NCBI RefSeq assembly: GCF_000620625.1
Contig: NZ_JIAW01000009.1
Coordinates: 186,001 to 250,000 of the forward strand
Direction of reading: 5' to 3'
From: Mycobacterium sp. URHB0044
GTDB taxonomy: Bacteria; Actinomycetota; Actinomycetes; Mycobacteriales; Mycobacteriaceae
Length of the DNA stretch: 64,000 nucleotides
The notes under the pieces were generated by a model. That model worked only from the letters and a program-made list of their open reading frames with translations, did no database searches and was not told where the DNA came from. Numbering within the stretch: position 1 is the first letter of the stretch; every line of letters begins with the position of its first letter. Both the position numbers and the translations under genes were made by a program. This document shows, in pieces, positions 1 through 9,076 of this stretch.

Positions 1-1
1 C

Positions 2-166
2 GTCGGCACCCGGCAGGACATGACCGAAGCGTTGGACTTCTACGCCCGCGGGCTGATCCACCCCACCGTGGCGAGCGCGCGCCTCGACGACATCAATGAG
101 GTCTTCGGTCGGATGGAGCGCGGCGAGATCGACGGCCGCGTCGTCATCGACTACCGGCAGGGGTGA
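2..166 (+). CDS. Zinc-dependent alcohol dehydrogenase, C-terminal fragment
   Basis: Only the last 54 codons are in the window and the gene begins before base 1. The reading frame ends in residues resembling the C-terminus of MDR-type (zinc) alcohol dehydrogenases: a helix reading EALDFYARGLIHPTV, then a segment ending GEIDGRVVIDY, where these enzymes close the Rossmann-side domain. The family oxidises primary alcohols or reduces aldehydes with NAD(P). No catalytic or zinc-binding residue lies in the visible part, so substrate cannot be judged. It converges with the AsnC-type regulator gene about 32 bp downstream. Confidence 0.6.
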   Translation, partial: VGTRQDMTEALDFYARGLIHPTVASARLDDINEVFGRMERGEIDGRVVIDYRQG

Positions 167-198
167 CACGGTCCCGGGGGCGGGTCGGGCGCCGCGGC

Positions 199-1095
199 TC
201 ACTGAGTCGCGGCGCCCAGGCCCGATGCGTAACTCTCCTTGACCACTTGAAGATGAGCCCAACTCTCGACGAGATTGACGCCGGGCAACGACCGCACGTT
301 GTCCAGCATTTCGACGAGTTGTGCTGCCGAGAACGCCCTGACCGTGCCGAGGACGTCGAAGCGGCCGAGGGTGCGCGCCACGAAGATCACCGCAGGCATG
401 GCCGCGATCTGGTCGACGACGTCGCGGTGGTCGCCGGCGAGGCGGACGCCGAAACCCATGGCGCTCTGCCGATCCTGTCCGGAATGCCTGACGACCGCGC
501 CGACGCGGACGACTTGCGACTCGACCAGACGCACCACGCGTCGGCGCGCCCCAGCTGGCGAGAGACCGACGACCGAGGCGAGGTCCACGTAGGAGGCGCG
601 GCCGTCGTCCTGTAGCGCGCGCAGCAGTGCCAGGTCGATGTCGTCGACGTCCGTGCTCACCTCGCCGACGGGTCCGATCACGTCACGGATGACCTCGACG
701 TAGCTCAACGTGTCGACGCCGGCGACGCCGTCCAGTGACCGCAGCTCGGAGATCGTGCGATCGATCTCGCGCGGCGACGCCGTCCGCACTTCGGCCACCA
801 GTCCGTGCTGGCCACTGGTCAGCGACAGGAACGGCACGTCATCACGGTGCGCGATCTGGGCGGCCAGCGGCGCGGCCGCGCCCCGGACGACGAGACTGAC
901 GTGGGCCAGCGCGCCGCGACCGATCACCGCGGGGTGAACGACCCCGCGCACCACCACCTGACCGCTGCCGATCAGCCGCTGCACCCGCGCGGCGGCCGAC
1001 GACCGGGACAGCCCCGCAGCACGCGCGATGTCGCGGTGCGTCATCCGCCCGTCCACCTCGAGCAGCTCCACGATTGCCTCGTCGACCTGGTCCAT
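199..1095 (-). CDS. Two-domain AsnC/Lrp-family transcriptional regulator
   Basis: A 298-residue protein with two tandem AsnC/Lrp units, about twice the usual family length. Each unit has an HTH (near residues 1-50, starting MDQVDEAIVELL, and again near 140-190) followed by a ligand-sensing alpha/beta region. Family members bind DNA as multimers and respond to amino acids or related metabolites. I chose the ATG at 1095 because GGGAGGG sits 6-12 bases upstream of it; an in-frame TTG at 1113 has no ribosome site. The gene is divergent from the ureohydrolase/ThDP/transporter set, and an 18-bp perfect palindrome lies just upstream, so it probably controls that set and itself. Control of that operon is inference from position. 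Confidence 0.85.
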   Translation of the reverse strand: MDQVDEAIVELLEVDGRMTHRDIARAAGLSRSSAAARVQRLIGSGQVVVRGVVHPAVIGRGALAHVSLVVRGAAAPLAAQIAHRDDVPFLSLTSGQHGLVAEVRTASPREIDRTISELRSLDGVAGVDTLSYVEVIRDVIGPVGEVSTDVDDIDLALLRALQDDGRASYVDLASVVGLSPAGARRRVVRLVESQVVRVGAVVRHSGQDRQSAMGFGVRLAGDHRDVVDQIAAMPAVIFVARTLGRFDVLGTVRAFSAAQLVEMLDNVRSLPGVNLVESWAHLQVVKESYASGLGAATQ

Positions 1096-1117
1096 CGCCA
1101 GCCCTCCCGCCAAATTC

Positions 1118-1135
1118 GTCGAAAGATCTTTCGAC
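1118..1135. promoter_or_regulatory. 18-bp perfect palindrome, candidate AsnC operator
   Basis: GTCGAAAGATCTTTCGAC is a perfect inverted repeat with no spacer. It lies 22 bp upstream of the regulator start and about 190 bp before the first gene of the divergent operon. Size and position fit an autoregulatory operator. Binding is inferred. Confidence 0.55.
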
Positions 1136-1324
1136 CCGCGTCATGCACCACATCGAGCACTCAGCCGGATCCGGATTGCCGTTTATGTCACATAGTCCCG
1201 CTGATCCTGGCATATCGTGATCAGAAACCTGGCTGTAACGAATGAACTGCTTGCGGGTGCCGGCGAGCGCTCCTAGAGTGACGCCCACCACACCTCCAGA
1301 TCCTTCACACCCCCAGGGACCCTC

Positions 1325-1726
1325 ATGGCGACGCTGACCAGCGAGCAGGTATTGACCGCGACCGACCATCTGATCGGCGCGTTCGCGGCCAACGACACGG
1401 CGGCTTACTTCGCCTGCTTCTCCCCCGACGCGACGTTCGTGTTCCACCCCGAGGCCAGCCGCCTCGACGACCGCGCCGCGTACGAGGCCACATGGGCGTC
1501 CTGGCTCGACTCCGGATGGCGGGTGGTGTCCTGCATCAGCAGCGACCGCAAGGTGCAACTGCTCGGCGACACCGCGGTGCTCACCCACACCACCGACACC
1601 GTCACCGCCGTCGACGGACTCGAGAGCCCGTCCTTGCGCGAGCGCGAATCCATCATCTTCGTGCGCGACGGTGACCGCCTCGTCGCGGTCCACGAACACC
1701 TGTCCCCCATGCCTGCCGACGCCTGA
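1325..1726 (+). CDS. NTF2-like (SnoaL/DUF4440-type) small protein
   Basis: A 133-residue protein with the cone-shaped NTF2 pattern: an N-terminal helix pair (residues 8-30), the DATFVFHPE strand, then alternating beta strands ending LVAVHEHLSP. Related proteins act as small isomerases, hydrolases or binding modules; the exact activity cannot be read. It is the first gene of the co-directed set with an NCS1 permease 16 bp downstream, so it probably has an accessory role in the same catabolic route. The ATG is preceded by a weak AGGGAC. Confidence 0.7.
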   Translation: MATLTSEQVLTATDHLIGAFAANDTAAYFACFSPDATFVFHPEASRLDDRAAYEATWASWLDSGWRVVSCISSDRKVQLLGDTAVLTHTTDTVTAVDGLESPSLRERESIIFVRDGDRLVAVHEHLSPMPADA

Positions 1727-1742
1727 GCAGATCGGAACCACG

Positions 1743-3335
1743 ATGTCCGAAACCACGGCGCCCGAAACCACGGCGACCGAAACCGCGGCGCCGCCGAAGG
1801 TCACCGAGGTCGAGACGCACGGCGTCGAACAGATTCCCGACGCCGAGCGCACTGCCCGGCCACTGGACCTCTTCCGACTGGTCTTCGGCGGTGCGAACAC
1901 GATCGCCACCGTCGTGCTCGGTAGCTTCCCGATCATCTTCGGGTTGTCGTTCCGCGACGCTCTGCTCGCGACCCTGCTGGGTCTGGTGCTCGGCGCCGTA
2001 ATCCTTGCTCCGATGGCGTTGTTCGGGCCACGCAACGGCACCAACAACGCCGTGTCGTCGTCGGCGCATCTCGGCGTCCACGGTCGCGTCATCGGTTCGT
2101 TCCTGTCACTGCTGACCGCCGTCGCGTTCTTCTCCATCTCCGTCTGGAGTTCGGGCGACGTCCTCGTCGGCGGCGCCAGCCGGGCAATGGGGTTGCCGGA
2201 CAACGATGTCGCCGTCGGCGTCGCCTACGGCATCTTCGCTCTGCTGGTGCTGGTGGTGTGCATCTACGGGTTCCGGTTCATGCTGCTGGTCAACAAGGTG
2301 GCCGTCATCGCGGCGACCGCGCTGTTCCTGCTCGGCGTCGTCGCCTTCGCCGGCACGTTCGACCCAAGTTACGCAGGCATATTCGGCCCCGACGCCGATG
2401 CGGCCACCAGGGCCCTGTACTGGCCATCGTTCGTCGGCGCCGCTCTGATCGTGATGTCGAATCCGGTGTCGTTCGGCGCCTTCCTCGGCGATTGGGCGCG
2501 CTACATCCCCCGCGACACCCCGGCGTGGAAGTCGATGTCCGCGGCCTTCCTCGCGCAGCTCGCCACCCTGGTGCCGTTTCTCTTCGGTCTCGTCACCGCC
2601 ACCGTCGTCGCCACCAACGCACCGTCGTTCATCGACGAGGGCAACTACATCGGCGGGCTGCTGGCCGTCTCGCCGGCGTGGTACTTCGTGCCGGTGTGCC
2701 TGATCGCGCTCATCGGCGGCATGTCGACGGGCACCACCGCGCTGTACGGCACGGGTTTGGACTTCTCCAGTGTCTTCCCCCGGTTCAGCCGCGTCCAGGC
2801 GACGGTGTTCATCGGGACGATCGCGATCGCGTTCATCTTCGTCGGGCGGTTCGCCTTCAACGTGGTGCAGAGCATTTCGACGTTCGCCGTCCTCATCGTC
2901 ACGTGCACCGCACCATGGATGGTGGTGATGATGATCGGCTGGTTCGTCCGCCGGGGGTGGTATGACTCGGACGCGCTGCAGGTGTTCAACCGCCGTCAGC
3001 GTGGGGGCCGGTACTGGTTCACCCACGGCTGGAACTGGCGCGGCCTCGGTGCCTGGCTGGTCTCGGCCGTGCTGAGCATCGGGTTCGTCAACCTGCCGGG
3101 TCAGTTCGTCGGCCCACTGGGCAACCTGGCCAACGGGATCGACCTGAGCATCCCCGTCGGCATCGGGCTCGCGGCCGTGCTGTACCCGGCGCTGCTCTGG
3201 GCGTTCCCCGAGCCTGCCGACGCGTTCGGCCCCGACGGGCCCCGCGCCGTGCCCGCAGGCCCACCTGCCAATACGCCCATCGTGTCAGTGAATTCGGATG
3301 AATCGACGGCGCCGTCGGTTCCCACCACCGCCTGA
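1743..3335 (+). CDS. NCS1-family permease (purine/cytosine permease type)
   Basis: A 530-residue integral membrane protein with about twelve hydrophobic segments. Residues 40-110 contain the NCS1-like start (FGGANTIATVVLGSFPIIFG) and a GPRNGTNNAVSSSA loop. The family imports nucleobases, hydantoins, allantoin and similar small nitrogen compounds by cation symport. The long polar Thr/Glu-rich N-terminus (residues 1-35) and Pro-rich C-tail are cytoplasmic. The start is the ATG at 1743, not an upstream in-frame codon inside the previous gene. It sits between the NTF2-like gene and the ureohydrolase, so the cargo is probably the precursor degraded by the following enzymes (inference). Confidence 0.85.
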   Translation: MSETTAPETTATETAAPPKVTEVETHGVEQIPDAERTARPLDLFRLVFGGANTIATVVLGSFPIIFGLSFRDALLATLLGLVLGAVILAPMALFGPRNGTNNAVSSSAHLGVHGRVIGSFLSLLTAVAFFSISVWSSGDVLVGGASRAMGLPDNDVAVGVAYGIFALLVLVVCIYGFRFMLLVNKVAVIAATALFLLGVVAFAGTFDPSYAGIFGPDADAATRALYWPSFVGAALIVMSNPVSFGAFLGDWARYIPRDTPAWKSMSAAFLAQLATLVPFLFGLVTATVVATNAPSFIDEGNYIGGLLAVSPAWYFVPVCLIALIGGMSTGTTALYGTGLDFSSVFPRFSRVQATVFIGTIAIAFIFVGRFAFNVVQSISTFAVLIVTCTAPWMVVMMIGWFVRRGWYDSDALQVFNRRQRGGRYWFTHGWNWRGLGAWLVSAVLSIGFVNLPGQFVGPLGNLANGIDLSIPVGIGLAAVLYPALLWAFPEPADAFGPDGPRAVPAGPPANTPIVSVNSDESTAPSVPTTA

Positions 3336-3362
3336 TCGCTTCCGTCGCAAGGAGTTTCGCCC

Positions 3363-4316
3363 ATGCCAACAGTTGGACCCACCGACGCATCCAAGACCCC
3401 TCGATTCGCGGGGCCTGCGAACTTCGCGCGGCTTCCCCGCCTCGACCAGGTGCCGCGGGCCGACATCGTGGTCGCAGGCGTCCCGTTCGACTCAGGGGTG
3501 TCCTACCGGCCCGGTGCCAGGTTCGGACCCAGCCACGTACGCGAGTCGTCGCGCCTGCTGCGGCCCTACAACCCGGCGATGGACGTGTCGCCGTTCGAGA
3601 TTGCGCAGGTCGCCGACGCCGGTGACATCGCGGCGAACCCGTTCAACATCCACGAGGCCATCGAGACCATCGAAGCGGGGGCGGTCGAGCTGACGGCCGA
3701 CGGCGCCCGCCTCGTCACGATCGGCGGCGACCACACGATCTCGCTGCCGCTGCTGCGGGCCGCCGCCCTGCGGCACGGTCCCGTCGCGCTGGTGCACTTC
3801 GACGCGCACCTCGACACCTGGGACACCTACTTCGGGGCCGAATACACGCACGGGACGCCGTTCCGGCGCGCCGTCGAGGAAGGCATCGTCGACACCGAGG
3901 CACTCAGTCACGTCGGCACCCGCGGACCGCTGTACGGCAAGAAGGATCTCGAGGACGACCGGCGGTTCGGATTCGGCATCGTCACCTCGGCGGACGTGTA
4001 CTACCAAGGCGTGGCCGAGATCGTCGACAAGTTGCGTCAACGGCTCGGCAACCGGCCCGTGTACGTCTCCATCGACATCGACGTGCTCGACCCCGCGCAC
4101 GCGCCCGGCACCGGCACGCCCGAAGCCGGTGGCATCACCAGCCGCGAGCTGCTCGAGATCCTGCGCGGCTTCCGCGGGCTGAACGTCATCGGCGCCGACG
4201 TCGTCGAGGTCGCCCCGGCCTATGACCACGCCCAGCTCACCGGTGTCGCCGCCGCGCACGTCGCATACGACCTGGTGTCACTGCTCGCGTTGAAACACGA
4301 GGAGGCGGCGGGGTGA
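3363..4316 (+). CDS. Ureohydrolase (agmatinase / guanidinobutyrase type)
   Basis: A 317-residue binuclear manganese ureohydrolase that releases urea from a guanidino compound. All metal-binding motifs are present: GGDHTISL near residue 120, FDAHLDTWD near 143, and SIDIDVLDPAHAPGTGTPE near 238. The THGTPFRRA segment resembles agmatinase and guanidinobutyrase rather than arginase. Spacing and length are normal. AAGGAG precedes the ATG. The stop overlaps the next gene in GTGA, so translation is coupled to the ThDP enzyme. The substrate could be agmatine, 4-guanidinobutyrate or 3-guanidinopropionate; sequence alone does not decide. Confidence 0.88.
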   Translation: MPTVGPTDASKTPRFAGPANFARLPRLDQVPRADIVVAGVPFDSGVSYRPGARFGPSHVRESSRLLRPYNPAMDVSPFEIAQVADAGDIAANPFNIHEAIETIEAGAVELTADGARLVTIGGDHTISLPLLRAAALRHGPVALVHFDAHLDTWDTYFGAEYTHGTPFRRAVEEGIVDTEALSHVGTRGPLYGKKDLEDDRRFGFGIVTSADVYYQGVAEIVDKLRQRLGNRPVYVSIDIDVLDPAHAPGTGTPEAGGITSRELLEILRGFRGLNVIGADVVEVAPAYDHAQLTGVAAAHVAYDLVSLLALKHEEAAG

Positions 4317-5926
4317 CGTCCGTCCGCAATGGTGGCGACGTCGTCGTCGAAACACTGACCGCGCTGGGCGTTTCGCACGTCTTCGGCATCCCCGGCCAGA
4401 ACGCCCTCGGCCTGTTCGACGCGATCCGGCGCAGCGACCTGACGCACCTGAGTTCGCGCATCGAGAACAACTCCGCGTTCGGGGCAGACGGCTACACCAG
4501 GGCCACAGGCCAAGTCGGCGTGTTGTTCCTGTCCACCGGACCCGGTGCACTCACCGCGCTGGGTGCACTGCAGGAGGCCTACGCCACGGGCGTTCCGCTG
4601 CTCGTCATCGCCAGCCAGGTGCGCCGCAGCGGTCTCGGCCTGCGCCGCGGCATGCTGCACCAACTCGACGATCAGCAACGCAGCGCCATCAACGTCACCA
4701 AGAGCACCGCGGTCGTCCGCCGGGGTGCGGAGATCCCCAGCGTGCTGGCCGATGCGTGGGCGCTGGCCCAGTCGGCTCCCGCCGGTCCGACCTGGGTGGA
4801 GATTCCCGAGGACGTGCTGCTCGAGCCCACTGACGTACCGCCGGTCACCTCGCTGGTGGCGCGGGTCGCGGAACGTCCGCCGCGTGCGGAACTCATCGAC
4901 GAGGCCGCGGGGATCCTCGATTCCGCAGAGCGTCCGGTGATCCTGGCCGGCGGCGGCGTGCGGCGCTCGACGGGCGGCCCCGCAGCCCTGGTCGGGCTTG
5001 CCGAACTGCTTGGCGCCCCGGTGGTTTCAACCGTCGGCGGCAAGGGAGCCATCCCGTTCGGCCACCCGCTGTCGGCGGCGTCGTGGATCGAGGATCGCTA
5101 TACCACCGAGCTACTGGAGGACGCCGACGTCCTGCTGGCCGTCGGCACCGCGATCGGCGAGGTGACGAGCAACTACTTCACGTTCGCACCGAAGGGCCGG
5201 CTCATCCACGTCGATGCCGAACTGCGGGTCCTCGAAGCCAACCATCCCGGCCTCGGCATCCACGCCGACGCGGCCCTCGCTCTCGAGGCGATGGCCAAGC
5301 AGGTCACCAAGCGCGACAACGCAGCTGGTGAGCGCACCGCGGCCGAACTGCGAGCGGCCGTGCAGCGCAGGCTCGCCGACCAAGACGTCGCCGCGGAGCT
5401 GGCACTGATGCGTGACCTACGCGCCGCCGTACCCCCTGCCGCACAAACCTTCTGGGACATGACGATTGCCGCGTACTGGGCATGGTCGGCGTGGGACCCG
5501 CTCGACGGCGAGTTCCATTCCGCCCAGGGCGCAGGCGGGCTCGGGTTCGCCTACCCGGCCGCGGTGGCGGCCGCGATCGGATCCGGGCAACGGACATTCG
5601 CCGTCTCCGGTGACGGCGGGGCCATGTACTCGATCGCCGAACTGGCCACGGCCCGTCAGCACGACGCCGACGTCACCTGGCTGATCGTCGACGACGGCGG
5701 CTACGGCATCCTGCGCGAATATATGACCGATGCATTCGGTCAAGCCACCGCCACCGAGCTGACCCGCCCCGACTTCGTCGGCCTCGCAGCGAGTTTCGGC
5801 ATTCCTGCACACAGCGCCACGCCCGAGACCGTCGGTGCCGTCGTCGCCGACACCTTCACCAGCCCGGGACCTGCCGTGGTCGTGCTATCCGCACTGCTTC
5901 GGATGTTCGCACCCACCCATACCTGA
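4313..5926 (+). CDS. ThDP-dependent decarboxylase-like enzyme
   Basis: A 537-residue member of the acetolactate-synthase-like ThDP superfamily, with an N-terminal Pyr domain (residues 1-170), a central domain (190-320) and a C-terminal PP domain (360-530). The catalytic Glu lies in RIENNSAFGADGYTR near residue 46. The ThDP/Mg motif begins GDGGAMYS and ends with DDGGYG, where many relatives have NNGGYG. It starts at a GTG overlapping the ureohydrolase stop. Because it is coupled to a ureohydrolase, a 2-ketoarginine decarboxylase (AruI-like) role is attractive, giving guanidinobutyraldehyde on the way to guanidinobutyrate. This is inference; an unassigned 2-oxoacid decarboxylase is equally possible. 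Confidence 0.8.
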   Translation: MTSVRNGGDVVVETLTALGVSHVFGIPGQNALGLFDAIRRSDLTHLSSRIENNSAFGADGYTRATGQVGVLFLSTGPGALTALGALQEAYATGVPLLVIASQVRRSGLGLRRGMLHQLDDQQRSAINVTKSTAVVRRGAEIPSVLADAWALAQSAPAGPTWVEIPEDVLLEPTDVPPVTSLVARVAERPPRAELIDEAAGILDSAERPVILAGGGVRRSTGGPAALVGLAELLGAPVVSTVGGKGAIPFGHPLSAASWIEDRYTTELLEDADVLLAVGTAIGEVTSNYFTFAPKGRLIHVDAELRVLEANHPGLGIHADAALALEAMAKQVTKRDNAAGERTAAELRAAVQRRLADQDVAAELALMRDLRAAVPPAAQTFWDMTIAAYWAWSAWDPLDGEFHSAQGAGGLGFAYPAAVAAAIGSGQRTFAVSGDGGAMYSIAELATARQHDADVTWLIVDDGGYGILREYMTDAFGQATATELTRPDFVGLAASFGIPAHSATPETVGAVVADTFTSPGPAVVVLSALLRMFAPTHT

Positions 5927-5939
5927 GGAGCGTTTCACC

Positions 5940-7415
5940 ATGGGTAAGCCCGTCGACATCGCCATCATCGTCGTCTATCTCGCAGCCATGCTCGCATTCG
6001 GCTTCTGGGGCAAGACCAGAACGAAGGATTCGGCCGACTTCCTGGTCGCCGGACGGCGACTCGGCCCGGTCCTGTACACCGGCACCATGGCCGCCGTCGT
6101 GCTCGGCGGCGCGTCCACGGTCGGCGGCGTCGGACTCGGCTACAAGTTCGGCATCTCGGGCATGTGGTTGGTGGTGGCCATCGCCATCGGCCTGTTGCTG
6201 CTGAGCCTCGTCTTCGCCGGCCGCATTCAACGGCTGAAGGTCTACACCGTCGCGCAGATGCTGAAGTTGCGTTACGGCGTGGATGCCACCGCCGCGTCCG
6301 GGATCGTCATGGTGGCATACACATTGATGCTGTCGGTCACCTCGACCATCGCCTACGCGACGATCTTCAACGTGCTGTTCGACACCAACCGCACGCTGTC
6401 GGTGATCATCGGCGGCGCCATCGTGATGCTCTACTCGTCGATCGGCGGCATGTGGTCGATCACCTTGACCGACATGGTGCAGTTCCTCCTGAAGACCATC
6501 GGCATCTTCTTCCTGCTGCTGCCGTTCACCTGGAACAGGGCGGGCGGCCTGGACGGCATCCGCGAGCGCGCCGGCGACAGCTTCTTCGACCTGGGCGCCA
6601 TCGGAACTCAGACGATCATCACGTACTTCGTGGTGTACAGCTTCGGCATGCTGATCGGCCAGGACATCTGGCAGCGCGTCTTCACCGCCCGCTCGCCCGG
6701 GGTCGCCAAGTGGGGCGGAACCACCGCGGCGGTGTACTGCCTGCTGTACGGCGTCGCCGGCGCGCTCATCGGCATGGCCGCCTCCACGTTTCTGCCCAAG
6801 GTGAAGGCGAAGGACGACGTGTACGCCCTGATCGCCGAGACGATCCTGCCGGTGGGCATCAGCGGCATCGTGCTCGCCGCCGCCGTTGCGGCGATGATGT
6901 CGACGGCCTCGGGCGCCCTGATCGCCACCGCCACCGTGGCGCGGACGGACGTAAAGCCGCTGCTGGCACGGATTTTCGGCCGCGACACCGACGGCGTCGA
7001 CGATGACGCCGAGCGGGACGTGCACTCCGACCGGCTCTACGTCGTGGCGTTGGGCATCGCGGTCATCGTGATCGCCGCCCTACTCAATGACGTCGTGAAC
7101 GCGCTGACCGTCGCCTACGACATCCTGGTCGGCGGCCTGTTGGTCGCGATCCTCGGCGGGTTCCTGTGGAAGCGCGCGACGGGGGTCGGGGCCCTGTGCT
7201 CGATGGCCGCGGGCACCGTGGTCACGCTGGGCACGATGGCGATCTTCGGGATCGCCGCCAACGAGCCGATCTACTATGGGTTGGCCGCGAGCCTGATCGG
7301 CTACGTCGTCGGCAGCCTGCTGACCCCGCGCACTCCGACCGAGGTGCTGCGGGTGTGGGACGACAGGCTGGCGGGCAAGGACGTCGACGCGACCGTTGGT
7401 CACGCAAACGCGTAA
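5940..7415 (+). CDS. Sodium:solute symporter (SSS family)
   Basis: A 491-residue membrane protein with about thirteen hydrophobic helices and SSS features: the TKDSADFLVAGRRLG loop near residue 25, GGASTVGGVGLGYKFG near 55, and a repeated helical core. The family couples sodium entry to uptake of amino acids, carboxylates, pantothenate and similar solutes. GGAG lies 9 bp before the ATG, directly after the ThDP gene stop, so it closes the operon that also holds the NCS1 permease. Two unrelated importers in one operon is unusual. Its 3' end overlaps the convergent phosphodiesterase by 16 bp. Confidence 0.85.
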   Translation: MGKPVDIAIIVVYLAAMLAFGFWGKTRTKDSADFLVAGRRLGPVLYTGTMAAVVLGGASTVGGVGLGYKFGISGMWLVVAIAIGLLLLSLVFAGRIQRLKVYTVAQMLKLRYGVDATAASGIVMVAYTLMLSVTSTIAYATIFNVLFDTNRTLSVIIGGAIVMLYSSIGGMWSITLTDMVQFLLKTIGIFFLLLPFTWNRAGGLDGIRERAGDSFFDLGAIGTQTIITYFVVYSFGMLIGQDIWQRVFTARSPGVAKWGGTTAAVYCLLYGVAGALIGMAASTFLPKVKAKDDVYALIAETILPVGISGIVLAAAVAAMMSTASGALIATATVARTDVKPLLARIFGRDTDGVDDDAERDVHSDRLYVVALGIAVIVIAALLNDVVNALTVAYDILVGGLLVAILGGFLWKRATGVGALCSMAAGTVVTLGTMAIFGIAANEPIYYGLAASLIGYVVGSLLTPRTPTEVLRVWDDRLAGKDVDATVGHANA

Positions 7416-8194
7416 GGCCCGCCGAAGTTTCCGATCTGACTGGTGTGGCTGACCAACCCGTCGTGTTCGTCCCAGGCGTGCAGCATGCAGGCCCGCGGGC
7501 CAACGCGGCTGGCAGGCTCGGCGGAGGCCAGTAGCCTCAGGTCGATCTCGGTTGCCGTACTCGGGCAGGCGCTGACCACGGTATTCGCCCAGCGCTTGAA
7601 CATCGAGCGGTGCACGTGCCCGCAGAGCACCCTCTCGACGTTGTCGAATCGCTCGACGACCGCCCGCAGTTGACTCTCCTCGAAGTAGCGGTACTGGTCC
7701 ATGTACGCAATGCCGCAGACGAACGGAGGATGATGCAGCATCAGCAGTGTCGGCTTCTCGCGGTCCCGTGCCAGCGTGTCCGCAAGCCAGTCCAGGCCTT
7801 CGGGATCGATGTGCCCGTGGTGCATCCCGGGGACCGTGGAATCCAGCCCGATGATGCGCACGGGGTACTCGTCGACGCAGTAGTGCAGCGGACCGCGGCG
7901 CGGCAGATACTCGTGATCGGAGAACGCCTCTCGCAGGTTCTGCCTGTCATCGTGGTTGCCGGGAATGACGAGGTAGGGAATCGGGAGTCCGGCAAGAATC
8001 TCCCGAAGAGCGGCGTACTCCTCCGGTCGGCCCCCGTTGACGAGGTCGCCGGTGAACAGCACCAGATCTGGGCGTCGGTCCATGGCCACGACGTGGTCGA
8101 TGGCCTCGACCAGCTGAGCGTTGGAATCGACCAGCCCGTGGAAGAGCTTCCCTTTCGGGCGCACGTGTGGGTCCGACAGCTGAGCGATCAACAT
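7400..8194 (-). CDS. Metallophosphodiesterase, GpdQ/CpdA-like
   Basis: A 264-residue calcineurin-like phosphoesterase with every metal motif in order: LSDPHV (residues 6-11), GDLVNGG (about 49), PGNHDD (about 77), HHPP (about 152) and GHVHR (about 190). The layout, including GRPEEY and the C-terminal ACMLHAW segment, resembles glycerophosphodiesterase GpdQ more than mycobacterial Rv0805-type enzymes. It likely cleaves small phosphodiesters (glycerophosphodiesters or cyclic nucleotides) in the cytoplasm; no signal peptide is seen. It is a single gene, convergent with the symporter and divergent from the lipoprotein gene. Confidence 0.82.
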   Translation of the reverse strand: MLIAQLSDPHVRPKGKLFHGLVDSNAQLVEAIDHVVAMDRRPDLVLFTGDLVNGGRPEEYAALREILAGLPIPYLVIPGNHDDRQNLREAFSDHEYLPRRGPLHYCVDEYPVRIIGLDSTVPGMHHGHIDPEGLDWLADTLARDREKPTLLMLHHPPFVCGIAYMDQYRYFEESQLRAVVERFDNVERVLCGHVHRSMFKRWANTVVSACPSTATEIDLRLLASAEPASRVGPRACMLHAWDEHDGLVSHTSQIGNFGGPYAFA

Positions 8195-8297
8195 CCAAAT
8201 TCCCCTAATCCCTGAGATTCGAATGCTATGTCGTTTCAGGCGGACCCGTGCCTAGACTCATCGGTTAGCCAGTCTGGCGCGGGTCGAGGAGGCCGCG

Positions 8298-8828
8298 ATG
8301 CGGGTCGGAAGTCGCCGAGTTCTGTTGGCTTGGCTGATGACTGCGCTCGTGATGCTGCCGGGTTGTGGTCCCGTCGCCACCGACACCTCGATTCCTACGA
8401 CGTCGACGCCGGTGTCATCGGTATCGACGACACCGGCGCCGACCATCGCGGCACCACCCATGCCTCTGGGACCCGAGACGCACAAGTGGGTCGACCTGCA
8501 GGTCGGCGATTGCATCGCCGAGGTTCCCGCCGTCGATCTCGGCGCCGTGGCCGTTTCGCTCGTCGACTGTGCGGACGCACACGCGGCTGAGGTCTACCTC
8601 CGTGCGCCGGTGGAGGTGAACGCAGCCATCACCGACGTGGCCAACCGCGCATGCGTCGACGACTTCTCCGACTACACGGGCCGTCCCGTCGAGGGTGGCC
8701 CGTACGCGGTGACCTATCTGATCGACTCCAATCAGGACCGGACGGCGAACAATCCGCTGCCGAGCACGGTCATCTGCCTGCTGCAGTCCGCCAGCGGTCG
8801 ACCGCTGACGGGGACCGCGCGGGGCTGA
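8298..8828 (+). CDS. Secreted lipoprotein, septum-formation-like domain
   Basis: A 176-residue protein with a lipoprotein signal: basic start MRVGSRR, hydrophobic stretch LLAWLMTALVM and lipobox LPGC near residues 22-25. A low-complexity Ser/Thr/Pro linker (25-55) follows, then a folded domain with VGDC and paired cysteines in VSLVDCADAHAAEVY, a pattern of the actinobacterial septum-formation family. It is probably anchored on the outer face of the cell membrane. GAGGAGG precedes the ATG. No enzymatic motif is visible and function is unknown. Confidence 0.7.
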   Translation: MRVGSRRVLLAWLMTALVMLPGCGPVATDTSIPTTSTPVSSVSTTPAPTIAAPPMPLGPETHKWVDLQVGDCIAEVPAVDLGAVAVSLVDCADAHAAEVYLRAPVEVNAAITDVANRACVDDFSDYTGRPVEGGPYAVTYLIDSNQDRTANNPLPSTVICLLQSASGRPLTGTARG

Positions 8829-9076
8829 GGTCGATGGGGCAACCGTCGGCCGCGTGAGGCTGTAGTTGCCGAGGCCTCCACTCGAGAAACCTCTCGGTAC
8901 TTGCAGGCTCAAACTTCGTCGGTGCTCGGCGACGGGAGCGAGTGACGTTTCGCGGGCGTGACGGATGAGTTCCGCGCACGAGACCGTTTCCTCACCGCAC
9001 CCGATCGCCTCGCGGACCTTCGCGTGACATGGTCCAATGAGATTGAGCCCCAATGGATTCCCGAAAGTAGGACTAC

